A DNA stretch of 53,547 nucleotides, taken from the NCBI GenBank assembly GCA_045128835.1, contig JBGVRX010000015.1, forward strand, positions 1-53,547, read 5' to 3'. The first letter of the stretch is position 1. Each line of letters begins with the position of its first letter. The notes beneath the pieces are model-generated. The model ran no database searches, was not told the origin of the DNA, and saw only the letters and a program-made list of their open reading frames with translations. The position numbers were made by a program, and so were the translations under genes. Origin of the DNA: CALVUJ01 sp045128835. Its GTDB lineage: Bacteria > Bacillota_I > Bacilli_A > RFN20 > DUOF01. This document shows positions 8,116 through 16,750 of this stretch, piece after piece.

Positions 8116-9420
8116 CTATAATTTAACGCCTTTTAAATCATAAATATCTGCTTCTGTAATTTTTACTCTTACCAATTCTCCTACATTTAATTTAGTGTCA
8201 CTAGTAAAATATACATATCCATCAACATTATCTGGAGCACTCATGTAAGTTCTACCCTTATATATTTTTGTTAAAGGATTGAATATTTCAACACGAACAT
8301 CATATACATCGTTAATTTTCTCTTTATTTAATTTTAAAGAAATATCTTTTTGAATATCCATTAATTCTTTTAATCGTCTCTCTTTTACCTCTTCATCTAC
8401 TTGATTATCAAAATCATAAGCTTTTGTATTTTCTTCTTTAGAATATGTAAATGCTCCTAAACGATCAAAAGGATATTCTTTTATAAAATCACACAACTCT
8501 TTAAATTGCTCTTCTGTTTCAGAAGGGTACCCAACAATGAAAGTAGTTCTAATAATAGAGTTTTTTATTTTATTTCTTATTTTAGAAATTATGTCAATTA
8601 TCTCTTCTTTAGTTCCTCTTCTATTCATATGTTTTAACAAATCATTATTGATATGTTGTAAAGGTATATCAAAATAAGGAATTATTCTATCATTATTTGC
8701 TACTAAATCAATAAGTGAATCTGTTATTTCGTCCGGGTATAAATATAACATTCTTATTTGTTTTGCTTCAGTTTTTAAAATGTCCTTTAGAAGGTCTACT
8801 AAATAATAATTATCGTTTTTATCGTAACCGTATCCAGTAGTGTCTTGGGCTATCAAAATAATCTCTTCTTTACCCTCTTCTATAGCGAGTTTTACTTCAT
8901 CTAAAATTATATCTTTATCCTTACTCACTAATGTTCCTCTTATTAAAGGAATTGCACAATAAGTACAATTATTTCTACATCCTTCTGCAATCTTTATATA
9001 TGCATAATGCTTTGGAGTTAAAGAATATTTAATTCTATCATTTAACTTCTTATCATTTAATTCTAATCCACCTAACAAATCAGAAATGATTTCACCTGCT
9101 TTGTTATACTCATTTATTCCCATAAAATAATCCACTTCTGGAATGCTCTCTTCTAAATCTTTTTTATATCTTTGAGCTAAGCATCCTGTGACTAGAATTT
9201 TTGCAGTTTCTTTTTTTGTATTTATGCACTCAAAAATTGTATCCAAAGCCTCTTGCTTAGAACTTTCTATAAAACCACATGTGTTTATAATTATCAAATC
9301 ACACTCACTAATTTTATTAACAAAACAAATGCTCTTTTTATTTTTAAATAATCCCAAAATCATTTCAGAATCAACTAAATTTTTACTACAACCTAACGAT
9401 ATTATACCTACTTTTTTCAT
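8116..9420 (-). CDS. rimO: Ribosomal protein S12 methylthiotransferase RimO
   Basis: A 434-residue radical-SAM enzyme that methylthiolates an aspartate of ribosomal protein S12. The N-terminal UPF0004 domain carries the second cluster's cysteines C11, C48 and C80. The radical SAM motif CxxxCxxC is at C148, C152 and C155 (EGCRNNCTYCAIP). A C-terminal TRAM domain is recognisable (residues about 370-434). The length is normal. LGCSKNLVDSE at the N-terminus is typical of RimO rather than MiaB. The gene lies 4 nt downstream of a small membrane protein gene and is probably co-transcribed with it. Confidence 0.95.
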   Translation of the reverse strand: MKKVGIISLGCSKNLVDSEMILGLFKNKKSICFVNKISECDLIIINTCGFIESSKQEALDTIFECINTKKETAKILVTGCLAQRYKKDLEESIPEVDYFMGINEYNKAGEIISDLLGGLELNDKKLNDRIKYSLTPKHYAYIKIAEGCRNNCTYCAIPLIRGTLVSKDKDIILDEVKLAIEEGKEEIILIAQDTTGYGYDKNDNYYLVDLLKDILKTEAKQIRMLYLYPDEITDSLIDLVANNDRIIPYFDIPLQHINNDLLKHMNRRGTKEEIIDIISKIRNKIKNSIIRTTFIVGYPSETEEQFKELCDFIKEYPFDRLGAFTYSKEENTKAYDFDNQVDEEVKERRLKELMDIQKDISLKLNKEKINDVYDVRVEIFNPLTKIYKGRTYMSAPDNVDGYVYFTSDTKLNVGELVRVKITEADIYDLKGVKL

Positions 9421-9424
9421 TCAA

Positions 9425-9832
9425 TTACTCACTTTCATCATTTTCAAAATCATTATAATTAAACACTTTAAGATGTATTTTATCCCCATCTTGAACCTCT
9501 TTTAAAATCTTCTTGTTTGTAACAATTCTACTAGTGTCTTTTATAATGAATTCTGTTTTTTCTGTCGCAGACATTTTTTCAATAGTTTCTTTCTTTATAT
9601 TCTTTGTAAAAAAGCCAATAGATTCATTTGTTTTCAATTTTTCTAAAGATCTTCCTACATTAACACCACAAATAAAAATAGTTAAAATTGCTACTAATGG
9701 GAACAAAAAATAATTATATGCAAAATCATCGAATATTTTCCCCATGAAATAAAAGAAAAAGACAATGATAAAAGCAAAAAATATCTTCGTCAAAATATCT
9801 AATGTTTGTCTAAAAAACTTCAATTTTATCAT
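9425..9832 (-). CDS. Small membrane protein upstream of rimO
   Basis: About 135 residues. Two hydrophobic segments lie at about residues 15-35 and 45-62, followed by a charged soluble part containing KKETIEKMSATEKTEF and VQDGDKIHLKVFNYNDF. The ATG at 9832 has GAGGTG at 6 nt; the in-frame GTG at 9841 is less likely. No family is recognised. Its 4-nt spacing to rimO suggests one operon. Confidence 0.7.
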   Translation of the reverse strand: MIKLKFFRQTLDILTKIFFAFIIVFFFYFMGKIFDDFAYNYFLFPLVAILTIFICGVNVGRSLEKLKTNESIGFFTKNIKKETIEKMSATEKTEFIIKDTSRIVTNKKILKEVQDGDKIHLKVFNYNDFENDESE

Positions 9833-9974
9833 GTCTCTCACCTCAATTAAATTATACTATTTATAATAATTTATTACAATATTGATTAAGTTTCCTTTTT
9901 TGTTTTATTCTATAATTTTTGTTGCGTTAAATATAATTTCAGTATACAATTTTCTTGAGGAGGAAATACAATTT

Positions 9975-10550
9975 ATGAAAAAATTATTAAAGAATAAAAC
10001 AGTATGCCTAGTGCTTGGTATTATCTGTTTATTAGCCGCTGCTTTATTTGCTCCAATTTGGAGTTGGTGGAAAGCTTGTCCTTGGGGCGGATGGGGTAAA
10101 GCAATTGTTAATTTACTAATTGCCGCGTGCATTATTTGTTACTTAGCTTGTTATTTAGCCAAAAAGCTTAACCACGGTAAAAGAGTTATAAAAGTTTTAA
10201 CTATTGTAGAATTTGTACTTTTATCTTTGATTGCTTTAGGATGTGTATTTACACAATTTAAAATAATCAACGTTCAAGGAGCTTGTCAAATATTTGGTTT
10301 AGCACTATGGACAAGAGGTACAATAGAATTATTTAGAGCTTATTATCACAGAGCAGACAGCAAAGAATATTATCCAGTATGGTATTTAGCAATATCTATC
10401 GCACTAGTAACATTCGGAACATTCTGCTTCGCAAAACCATTTATACAAGATGTAGTTATTCTTTGGTTATTTGTAGGCTTCTTGCTAGTTAGTGGAATTT
10501 TACTTTTAGCAATTGCTTTAAATAAAAAAGAAATAATAACAAAGGATTAA
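9975..10550 (+). CDS. Six-TM membrane protein, HdeD/DUF308-like at best
   Basis: About 191 residues with roughly six membrane segments in two similar halves, loosely resembling HdeD-type (DUF308) proteins; the match is weak. The first loop is rich in Trp and Gly (WSWWKACPWGGWGK). The start is the ATG at 9975 behind AGGAGG (9957-9962). An upstream in-frame ATG at 9882 would include AT-rich non-coding sequence with a TATAAT (9911-9916). It is followed by a strong terminator and is monocistronic. Confidence 0.65.
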   Translation: MKKLLKNKTVCLVLGIICLLAAALFAPIWSWWKACPWGGWGKAIVNLLIAACIICYLACYLAKKLNHGKRVIKVLTIVEFVLLSLIALGCVFTQFKIINVQGACQIFGLALWTRGTIELFRAYYHRADSKEYYPVWYLAISIALVTFGTFCFAKPFIQDVVILWLFVGFLLVSGILLLAIALNKKEIITKD

Positions 10551-10556
10551 TAATAA

Positions 10557-10590
10557 AAAAGGAATCAACAAAAATTGATTCCTTCTTTAT
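10557..10590 (+). terminator. Terminator
   Basis: GGAATCAA (10561-10568) pairs with TTGATTCC (10575-10582), with flanking A and T runs. Confidence 0.85.
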
Positions 10591-10604
10591 ATTACAATTT
10601 TTTA

Positions 10605-10636
10605 GCAATAAAAAACCTAGATTACTCTAGGTTTAA
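10605..10636 (-). terminator. Terminator of the tRNA cluster
   Basis: On the minus strand AAACCTAGA and TCTAGGTTT form a 9-bp stem with a GTAA loop, followed by more T. It lies just downstream of tRNA-Phe, the last gene of the cluster. Confidence 0.85.
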
Positions 10637-10645
10637 AACTCAAGA

Positions 10646-10721
<76 letters not shown>

Positions 10722-10724
10722 AAA

Positions 10725-10800
10725 TGGCGGTCCTGACGGGGATCGAACCCGCGATCTTCTCCGTGACAGGGAGACATGTTAACCACTACACCACAGAACC
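10725..10800 (-). tRNA. tRNA-Asp (GTC)
   Basis: 76 nt with G discriminator and encoded CCA. Acceptor GGTTCTG/CAGGACC (one G-U), anticodon loop CTGTCAC. Three nt separate it from tRNA-Phe. Confidence 0.95.
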
Positions 10801-10877
<77 letters not shown>

Positions 10878-10899
10878 ATATATAAAATTTATTAAGAAC

Positions 10900-10990
10900 T
10901 GGCGGAGGAACAGGGATTCGAACCCTGGCGGGCCTCTCAGCCCCTACCGGTTTTCAAGACCGGACCCTTCAACCACTTGGGTATTCCTCC
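10900..10990 (-). tRNA. tRNA-Ser (TGA)
   Basis: 91 nt with a long variable arm (GGGGCTGAGAGGCCC region) typical of class II tRNAs, anticodon loop containing TGA, acceptor GGAGGAA/TTCCTCC and encoded CCA. Confidence 0.95.
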
Positions 10991-11001
10991 AGTATATTAA
11001 G

Positions 11002-11078
11002 TGGTGGACCCTGTAGGACTCGAACCTACGACCAACCGGTTATGAGCCGGGAGCTCTAACCAACTGAGCTAAGGGTCC
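11002..11078 (-). tRNA. tRNA-Ile2 (CAT, lysidine type)
   Basis: 77 nt with acceptor GGACCCT/AGGGTCC and loop CTCATAA. The body resembles bacterial tRNA-Ile2, whose C34 is converted to lysidine to read AUA. The neighbouring CAT tRNA (11086-11162) is the better elongator Met candidate. The Ile2/Met split is inferred from similarity. Confidence 0.85.
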
Positions 11079-11085
11079 ATAGAAA

Positions 11086-11162
11086 TGGTAGCGGAAATAG
11101 GACTTGAACCTACGACCTGCCGGGTATGAACCGGATGCTCTAGCCAACTGAGCTATTCCGCC
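11086..11162 (-). tRNA. Elongator tRNA-Met (CAT)
   Basis: 77 nt with acceptor GGCGGAA/TTTCCGC (end pairing plus wobble), loop TTCATAC and 3' end CTACCA, closely resembling the Bacillus elongator tRNA-Met. Confidence 0.88.
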
Positions 11163-11179
11163 ACAAAAATTAAAAAAAA

Positions 11180-11255
11180 TGGTGGAGCCAAGGGGGATCG
11201 AACCCCTGACCCCCTGCGTGCAAGGCAGGTGCTCTCCCAGCTGAGCTATGACCCC
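11180..11255 (-). tRNA. tRNA-Ala (TGC)
   Basis: 76 nt with encoded CCA, anticodon loop CTTGCAC, acceptor GGGGTCA/TGGCTCC (wobbles) and T-arm AGGGG/CCCCC region. Confidence 0.94.
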
Positions 11256-11263
11256 ACAAACAA

Positions 11264-11340
11264 TGGTCGGAATGACAGGATTTGAACCTGCAACCCTCTG
11301 GTCCCAAACCAGATGCACTGCCAAGTTGTGCTACATTCCG
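11264..11340 (-). tRNA. tRNA-Pro (TGG)
   Basis: 77 nt with encoded CCA, acceptor CGGAATG/CATTCCG perfect, anticodon loop TTTGGGA. Confidence 0.95.
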
Positions 11341-11420
11341 TTCACAAATGCCTAAATATAATACCAAATGGCAGATAATTTTTCAATACTTTTTTTCATT
11401 TTTTTTAAAAGTATTGTTTT

Positions 11421-11495
11421 TGGAGGTTCCTGTCGGACTCGAACCGGCGATCATTGAGTTGCAGTCAATTGCCTTACCAACTTGGCTAAGGAACC
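11421..11495 (-). tRNA. tRNA-Cys (GCA)
   Basis: 75 nt with U discriminator and encoded CCA, acceptor GGTTCCT/AGGAACC, anticodon loop CTGCAAC. The T-stem GCCGG/CCGAC has one C-A mismatch. First gene of the cluster; an 80-nt AT-rich gap separates it from tRNA-Pro. Confidence 0.92.
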
Positions 11496-11506
11496 AGCGC
11501 TTATAC

Positions 11507-11535
11507 ATTGTATCACACATTTATCACCTTGACAA
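11507..11535 (-). promoter_or_regulatory. Promoter of the tRNA cluster
   Basis: On the minus strand TTGTCA (11530-11535) and TACAAT (11507-11512) are separated by exactly 17 nt, ending 11 nt before the tRNA-Cys 5' end. Confidence 0.8.
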
Positions 11536-11665
11536 CACTAGATATAACATTTTTTTATCTTTTATATTTATATGTACTATATATATTAAATACATACTGC
11601 TAGAGTATATTCTTTTTAGTATATATAGTTACCATTTTGTTCGTTAAAAAGATATATAAAAGTTC

Positions 11666-11694
11666 TTTACTTTATTAAATGTTAATAATATAAT
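11666..11694 (+). promoter_or_regulatory. Promoter of RNase J gene
   Basis: TTTACT (11666-11671) and a perfect TATAAT (11689-11694) with a 17-nt spacer, about 66 nt ahead of the RNase J start. Confidence 0.65.
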
Positions 11695-11760
11695 AGTAAA
11701 AGCAAAAAAAACAAAAAAGTTTTACACAATTATAATAATTTTATAGATAGGAGAGAAAGA

Positions 11761-13533
11761 ATGAAAGATTTGGTTAATAATTCAACCAAAACCTTAGTTT
11801 TTGCGCTTGGAGGTTTAGGTGAAGTAGGTAAAAATATGTATTGTATCCAACACGGTGATTCAATTGTAGTTATTGATTCTGGTGTTATGTTTGGTGATGA
11901 ATATCTTCCAGGAGTTGATTATGTTTTACCTGACTATTCATATTTAATAGAAAATCAAGAAAAAGTTAAAGCGCTAATTATCACACACGGACACGAAGAT
12001 CACATTGGTGGAATTCCTTTTTTACTAAAAAGCATTACACTTCCATGTATCTATGCCCCAAAATTAGCAGCAGCATTCATAAGAAACAAATTAGAAGAAC
12101 ATAAATTTGAAAGAAAATGTAGAATTGTAGAAATAGACGAAAACAGTAACTTTAAAGTTGACTGCTTCTTATTCTCTTTCTTTAGCACAACACACTCAAT
12201 TCCTGATAGTTTAGGAATCGTAATTGATACACCTAATGGAAAAATAGTAGAAACTGGAGATTTCAAAGTTGACTTAACACCTGTTGGTAAAGATATCGAT
12301 TTATTAAAAATAGCTAAATTAGGTGAAGAAAATGTAACACTACTTATGAGTGAATCAACAAATATTGAAGTACCAGGAATGACATTAAGTGAAAAAGCTG
12401 TAATTTCTTCTATACACGATATATTTAGAAATTCAAATAGTAGAATAATTGTTGCAACATTCTCATCTAATGTTCATAGAATTCAACAAGTTGTTGAAGC
12501 AGCAGTATTGTTCAAAAGAAAAATATTAGTTTTAGGTAGATCAATGGAAAAGAACATTTTATTAAGTAGACAATTAGGATACATAAAATGTCCAGACAGT
12601 TACTTTATATCTCCTGAAATGGCTAACACACTTCGTCCTGATGAAGTATTAATCTTCTGCACAGGAACTCAAGGTGAATCAATGGCAGCATTATCTCGTA
12701 TTGCTAATGGGCAACACAAACATATAAAATTAATGCCTGGTGATACAGTTATATTCTCATCTAGCCCAATCCCTGGAAATACCGCTAATATAAATAAAGT
12801 TGTTAACAATCTAAGTAGAGCAGGAGCAACAGTTCTTACAAACTCTGTTTTAGCAAATCTTCATACATCTGGGCATGCAGCAAGAGAAGAATTAAAACTA
12901 GTATTAAAAATGATTAAGCCAGAATACTTTATGCCAATTCACGGTGAATATAGAATGTTAAAACTTCACACAGAATTAGCGCAAGAAGTTGGTGTAAAAA
13001 AAGAAAACACATTCGTTTTAGCAAATGGCGATGTTCTTTGCATGGATAAAGGAAAAGTCACTCTTACAAATAGAAGAATTCAAGCTGATGATATTTATGT
13101 TGATGGTCATGACACTAACGGATTATCTACTGCAGTAATTAAAGATAGAAAACTATTATCCAACGATGGACTTGTAGCAATCTTAATAAGCATTGATTCA
13201 AAAAATAATGCATTATTAACAAAACCATCTGTACTATCTAGAGGATTCATATACATAAAAGAAAACGGTCAACTTATCACAGAAATTGAAAAGTTAGTTA
13301 ATGAAACATTAGAAAACTTATTTAAAAAAGAAAAAACAACATTCTTAGAAATTAAAAATACTATAAAAAGTACTGTTTCAACATTCTTATTCCACAAGAC
13401 AAGAAGAAATCCTATGATTATTCCTGTAATTATGAATAAAGTTGAAAGTGGTGATTCTGGAAATTATAATTTCATAAAAAGAGATAATCGTCCAGGTAGA
13501 AAGCCAAAACAAGAACAACATACAGAGCAATAA
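11761..13533 (+). CDS. rnj: Ribonuclease J
   Basis: A 590-residue metallo-beta-lactamase/beta-CASP ribonuclease, the main 5'-3' exonuclease and endonuclease for mRNA turnover and rRNA/tRNA processing in Bacillota. The metal-binding motif HGHEDH is at residues 76-81, the GDF aspartate lies near 170, and the beta-CASP core and C-terminal domain follow. GLGEVGKN near the start is diagnostic. A short basic tail (RPGRKPKQEQH) ends the protein. GGAGAGA sits just before the ATG. Single gene with its own promoter and terminator. Confidence 0.96.
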   Translation: MKDLVNNSTKTLVFALGGLGEVGKNMYCIQHGDSIVVIDSGVMFGDEYLPGVDYVLPDYSYLIENQEKVKALIITHGHEDHIGGIPFLLKSITLPCIYAPKLAAAFIRNKLEEHKFERKCRIVEIDENSNFKVDCFLFSFFSTTHSIPDSLGIVIDTPNGKIVETGDFKVDLTPVGKDIDLLKIAKLGEENVTLLMSESTNIEVPGMTLSEKAVISSIHDIFRNSNSRIIVATFSSNVHRIQQVVEAAVLFKRKILVLGRSMEKNILLSRQLGYIKCPDSYFISPEMANTLRPDEVLIFCTGTQGESMAALSRIANGQHKHIKLMPGDTVIFSSSPIPGNTANINKVVNNLSRAGATVLTNSVLANLHTSGHAAREELKLVLKMIKPEYFMPIHGEYRMLKLHTELAQEVGVKKENTFVLANGDVLCMDKGKVTLTNRRIQADDIYVDGHDTNGLSTAVIKDRKLLSNDGLVAILISIDSKNNALLTKPSVLSRGFIYIKENGQLITEIEKLVNETLENLFKKEKTTFLEIKNTIKSTVSTFLFHKTRRNPMIIPVIMNKVESGDSGNYNFIKRDNRPGRKPKQEQHTEQ

Positions 13534-13560
13534 AAAATAACCCGATTGGGTTATTTTTTT
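13533..13560. terminator. Bidirectional terminator between convergent genes
   Basis: AAATAACCC and GGGTTATTT form a 9-bp stem with a GATT loop and long A/T runs. It serves RNase J (plus) and the pullulanase-like gene (minus). Confidence 0.85.
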
Positions 13561-15697
13561 ATTCTTCTTTGTTATCACTATGGCTCTTTTCTTCCGTGTT
13601 TTCGTTTTCTTTAGTAGAGTCTTTAGTCTTATTTCTATTTATAAATGGTCTGTATTTTCTATTAATATCATTTATGTCGTATCCTCTGTTTTCTACAAGT
13701 TTTTTATTCATGAAAATATTAAATGAATATAATAAACCAATAACACCTAAAACGATAATTAACATCACCCATTGATTTACCTTAGGTGGACATGTTTTAG
13801 ATGCCATATAGATTGAACTCGCAGGCATCATTACTTTACTTCCATCCTTAGAGGCTTGATTATATTGATAAGATTTTTGCCATCCTTCTCCATCGAATTT
13901 ATCTATATTATATAAATTGTTTGAATAGTTGAATAAAACAATAACTTTTTCAACATCATTAACATAAGCATTAGGGTATTTTCTTTCATAACCTATATTT
14001 CCGTCTTCCCCAACAAATATACTTACATTATTCTTTATAATATTTGTTTTTTCTTGAATATAAGTGTTATCTGATTTTCTAAAATTAACTAAAGATCTAA
14101 AAGAATTAACAATAGATTCATTTCTATAAGCAAAACTCCAATCTAACACTTTTTTATCAGAACTACTATAGAAACACAATGCGTTTTCTGAAGTACATAT
14201 AGAATCTTCTGTATTATCGAAGTTTTGATAAGAAGCCAAGAATTCACTACCTGCTTCAATATAAGGTATTCCACCGCTTACCATTAATGTTCCGAATCCT
14301 AAAATTATTTTTTGTTCTATTAGCTTTGTTCCTGACAAATTGTTTATGAACAACTTATCATAAATAGATAGCCCCTCTTTTGCACCAAAATAGTTTACAA
14401 GTTGATATGAACTTTCATTGCCCCATGAATTTTTATAACTTATGCCTTTAACTAAATCGTAATTAATTTGTCCATTATTAGTGCTACTTAATAAAGTGAA
14501 TTTTAAACTTTCGATTACATCTTCACTAAAATTACCCGCAAGTATACCTGTGCTATCTTTTGTTGTAACATCGCCTAACATTGCATAGTTAAAACTTCCA
14601 TTAAGCATTTTAACATTCTCTAATTGAGTTAAATTGTTTTCTCCCGCTTTTAAATTATTCAATTCAGAATAACTTCCATTACCGTAAATAACAATTTTCT
14701 CATTTATAGCTAATAATCCAGAAGAAATTTCATTAACTAAATTAACATCATAAGTCCCCATGTTTTCAATTTTTATACCAGATAATTTATATTCTTCTGC
14801 CCAATATAAAATTATATCTTTAACATATTTTCTAGCCATTGCTGTACTCATATCAAAGGTTGTGTTTGATGTGAAGTATGCTTTATCTATCTTATTAAAA
14901 TTATCTGCTAATTCACTACTAAATGTTGTATAATCGAATGTCAAAATAATTCCCAAATTATTAAGATAATATGTATTTACAACAGATTTCATTTCCCTAT
15001 TACCAGAATAGCCAAACTCACCATAAACATATTTGTCAGAAACAACGAAAGGATTTGATTTATTAGAAATGCTTGATAATTCTACATATGTAACACCTAA
15101 ATTTTTAATATGATCGAATCCTGTTACAGCATTATTGTATGTTGTTCCGGAACTACTTAAAGCCATCAATTTACCTCTGTAATTTTCATTACCATCCCAA
15201 CTTGATGAACTACTAAAAGTATCCACATTTATTCCATATATAATCTTACTTCTATCTTTAATATCTAAAGGTTTAGTAATATTATACCATTCATCAAAAG
15301 AAACTAGTGTATCACTAAAAATCATATTTTTTGTTTCATCTTCATTTAAATAGAATCCATATGGATCAAGAACATTCTCATATACAGTTCCATCTTCATA
15401 TCTTATCGTATACGTATATTCACACCCTGACAAGTCTCCTCCAACAAAACCAAGCCAAACATTAGTGTTAGGATCTTTTGTTAAAGATTGCGTTTTATTA
15501 ACAGTTCCTTCTACTACAACCTCAATTGAAGAAGCACTAGAAGACCATATTTTAAAAGATGTCGAACTGTTTGAATATGAATATCCTAATTCATCATTAT
15601 AAAGTGCAACACTTTCACTTGCTTTAATATTTTTAGCTCCAAAAAGAACCATAAAGAAAGATACAAAAATAAAAGTTATAATTGTGTTTCTACGCAT
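13559..15697 (-). CDS. Membrane-anchored pullulanase-like (GH13) protein lacking catalytic residues
   Basis: 712 residues. A signal peptide (1-27) is followed by a CBM48/E-set-like domain (about 30-120), a GH13-type barrel (about 150-520), a beta domain, a transmembrane helix (about 643-665) and a charged cytoplasmic tail. The fold signature GIPYIEAGSEF (477-487) aligns with GIPF-x-x-AGEEF of type I pullulanases. Every catalytic position I can align is changed: region I HxH-type residues to TTF (near 258), nucleophile Asp to E311 (GIKIENMG), acid Glu to N340 (IYGNG), and region IV His-Asp to A439-K440. It is likely a surface glucan-binding pseudoenzyme. The ATG at 15697 is 9 nt after AGGAG; an ATG at 15703 is possible. 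Confidence 0.8.
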   Translation of the reverse strand: MRRNTIITFIFVSFFMVLFGAKNIKASESVALYNDELGYSYSNSSTSFKIWSSSASSIEVVVEGTVNKTQSLTKDPNTNVWLGFVGGDLSGCEYTYTIRYEDGTVYENVLDPYGFYLNEDETKNMIFSDTLVSFDEWYNITKPLDIKDRSKIIYGINVDTFSSSSSWDGNENYRGKLMALSSSGTTYNNAVTGFDHIKNLGVTYVELSSISNKSNPFVVSDKYVYGEFGYSGNREMKSVVNTYYLNNLGIILTFDYTTFSSELADNFNKIDKAYFTSNTTFDMSTAMARKYVKDIILYWAEEYKLSGIKIENMGTYDVNLVNEISSGLLAINEKIVIYGNGSYSELNNLKAGENNLTQLENVKMLNGSFNYAMLGDVTTKDSTGILAGNFSEDVIESLKFTLLSSTNNGQINYDLVKGISYKNSWGNESSYQLVNYFGAKEGLSIYDKLFINNLSGTKLIEQKIILGFGTLMVSGGIPYIEAGSEFLASYQNFDNTEDSICTSENALCFYSSSDKKVLDWSFAYRNESIVNSFRSLVNFRKSDNTYIQEKTNIIKNNVSIFVGEDGNIGYERKYPNAYVNDVEKVIVLFNYSNNLYNIDKFDGEGWQKSYQYNQASKDGSKVMMPASSIYMASKTCPPKVNQWVMLIIVLGVIGLLYSFNIFMNKKLVENRGYDINDINRKYRPFINRNKTKDSTKENENTEEKSHSDNKEE

Positions 15698-15717
15698 TAT
15701 CATCAACTCCTATGAAA

Positions 15718-15746
15718 ATTTTATCAAAACCCACCTATATAAACAA
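15718..15746 (-). promoter_or_regulatory. Promoter of the pullulanase-like gene
   Basis: On the minus strand TTGTTT (15741-15746) and TAAAAT (15718-15723) with a 17-nt spacer, 20 nt before the start codon. Confidence 0.6.
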
Positions 15747-15753
15747 TAAAATA

Positions 15754-15782
15754 TTGTTTAATTACCTAAAATATATTAAAAT
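15754..15782 (+). promoter_or_regulatory. Divergent promoter of the DUF1189-like gene
   Basis: TTGTTT (15754-15759) and TAAAAT (15777-15782) with a 17-nt spacer. It is identical in -35, -10 and spacing to the minus-strand promoter only 8 nt away. Confidence 0.6.
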
Positions 15783-15804
15783 TTTTAAAGAAAGAAGTGA
15801 TAAT

Positions 15805-16749
15805 ATGAATCAAAAAAATACAAACAATCAAAAAACTTTTTTTAGGTCTTTTATAAACAATAGAGTTTTATTTGAAAGAAGGAAAAATTCAATTTGGATT
15901 CCTTTATTAATATTACTTGTTGTAATACTATCTTTAGCTTTACCACCAATAGTTTCTTCTAGTTCAATAACTGGCGAAACATTGATAAAGAAATTCCCAC
16001 AAATAGAAGAACCAATGAGCGAAATATTCACTAGTTCTTTGAACTGTTCTGTAAAAGATGCTGTTCTAGTATGTGATGAAGAAAGTTCAACTTTCAATAA
16101 AGTTATTGGCGATGATATTAAATACACAGTAATAGTAAATCAAGATGCTGTAGCAATCGATGTTTCTGTTGAATATACAAAGAAAAAAGACACAGATAAC
16201 TTAATCATGCTATTTGCTAACTCAGTTCACTTAAGATACACAGAAAGAGATCACATAAATGAACAAGCAACTGTTTATGAAATTATCGGAGATTACTCAA
16301 ATCTTGAAGGATTTAGTTTCAAAGAGATTAGTGAAAAAATCGCTAACAATCCTGAATCTTTATCAGAAGAAATGGAAAACTTTGTTTTAAATATTTCTCG
16401 TTCTAGATTACACTCTGAAGTTCTTGCTAGCATTTCAGTTTCATTAACTTCATTCTTACTATTAGTAGCGGTTACTTGTATTATTCTAAAAGGTTCTTAT
16501 TTATTTAAAAGAAAGAAAGGCCTTAAATTTAGCGAATGTTTTAAAATATCAATGACATCAATATTGCCATGTATAGTTGTATCAATACTAGTTTCTTCAT
16601 TGTATGGTTTCAATGGAGAAATATTTGCAACTTGTTTAGGTTTTGTATACGTTGTTAGAATTCTATTTATATATTTCAAGTACATCTTAAATAACAAAAT
16701 CATCCAAGAACTATATGAAGAAACAAAAGAAGAAAGGTTCAAAATTTAA
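15805..16749 (+). CDS. Four-TM membrane protein, DUF1189-like
   Basis: About 314 residues. One membrane helix lies at about 30-50, a large extracytoplasmic region at about 50-210, then three more helices. The N-terminal cytoplasmic stretch (FFRSFINNRVLFERRKNS) and the layout recall DUF1189 proteins of Bacillota, whose function is unknown to me. The ATG at 15805 is preceded by GAAGTGA; upstream in-frame codons overlap the divergent promoter and are rejected. maf starts 1 nt after its stop, so the two are co-transcribed. Confidence 0.7.
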   Translation: MNQKNTNNQKTFFRSFINNRVLFERRKNSIWIPLLILLVVILSLALPPIVSSSSITGETLIKKFPQIEEPMSEIFTSSLNCSVKDAVLVCDEESSTFNKVIGDDIKYTVIVNQDAVAIDVSVEYTKKKDTDNLIMLFANSVHLRYTERDHINEQATVYEIIGDYSNLEGFSFKEISEKIANNPESLSEEMENFVLNISRSRLHSEVLASISVSLTSFLLLVAVTCIILKGSYLFKRKKGLKFSECFKISMTSILPCIVVSILVSSLYGFNGEIFATCLGFVYVVRILFIYFKYILNNKIIQELYEETKEERFKI

Positions 16750-16750
16750 T

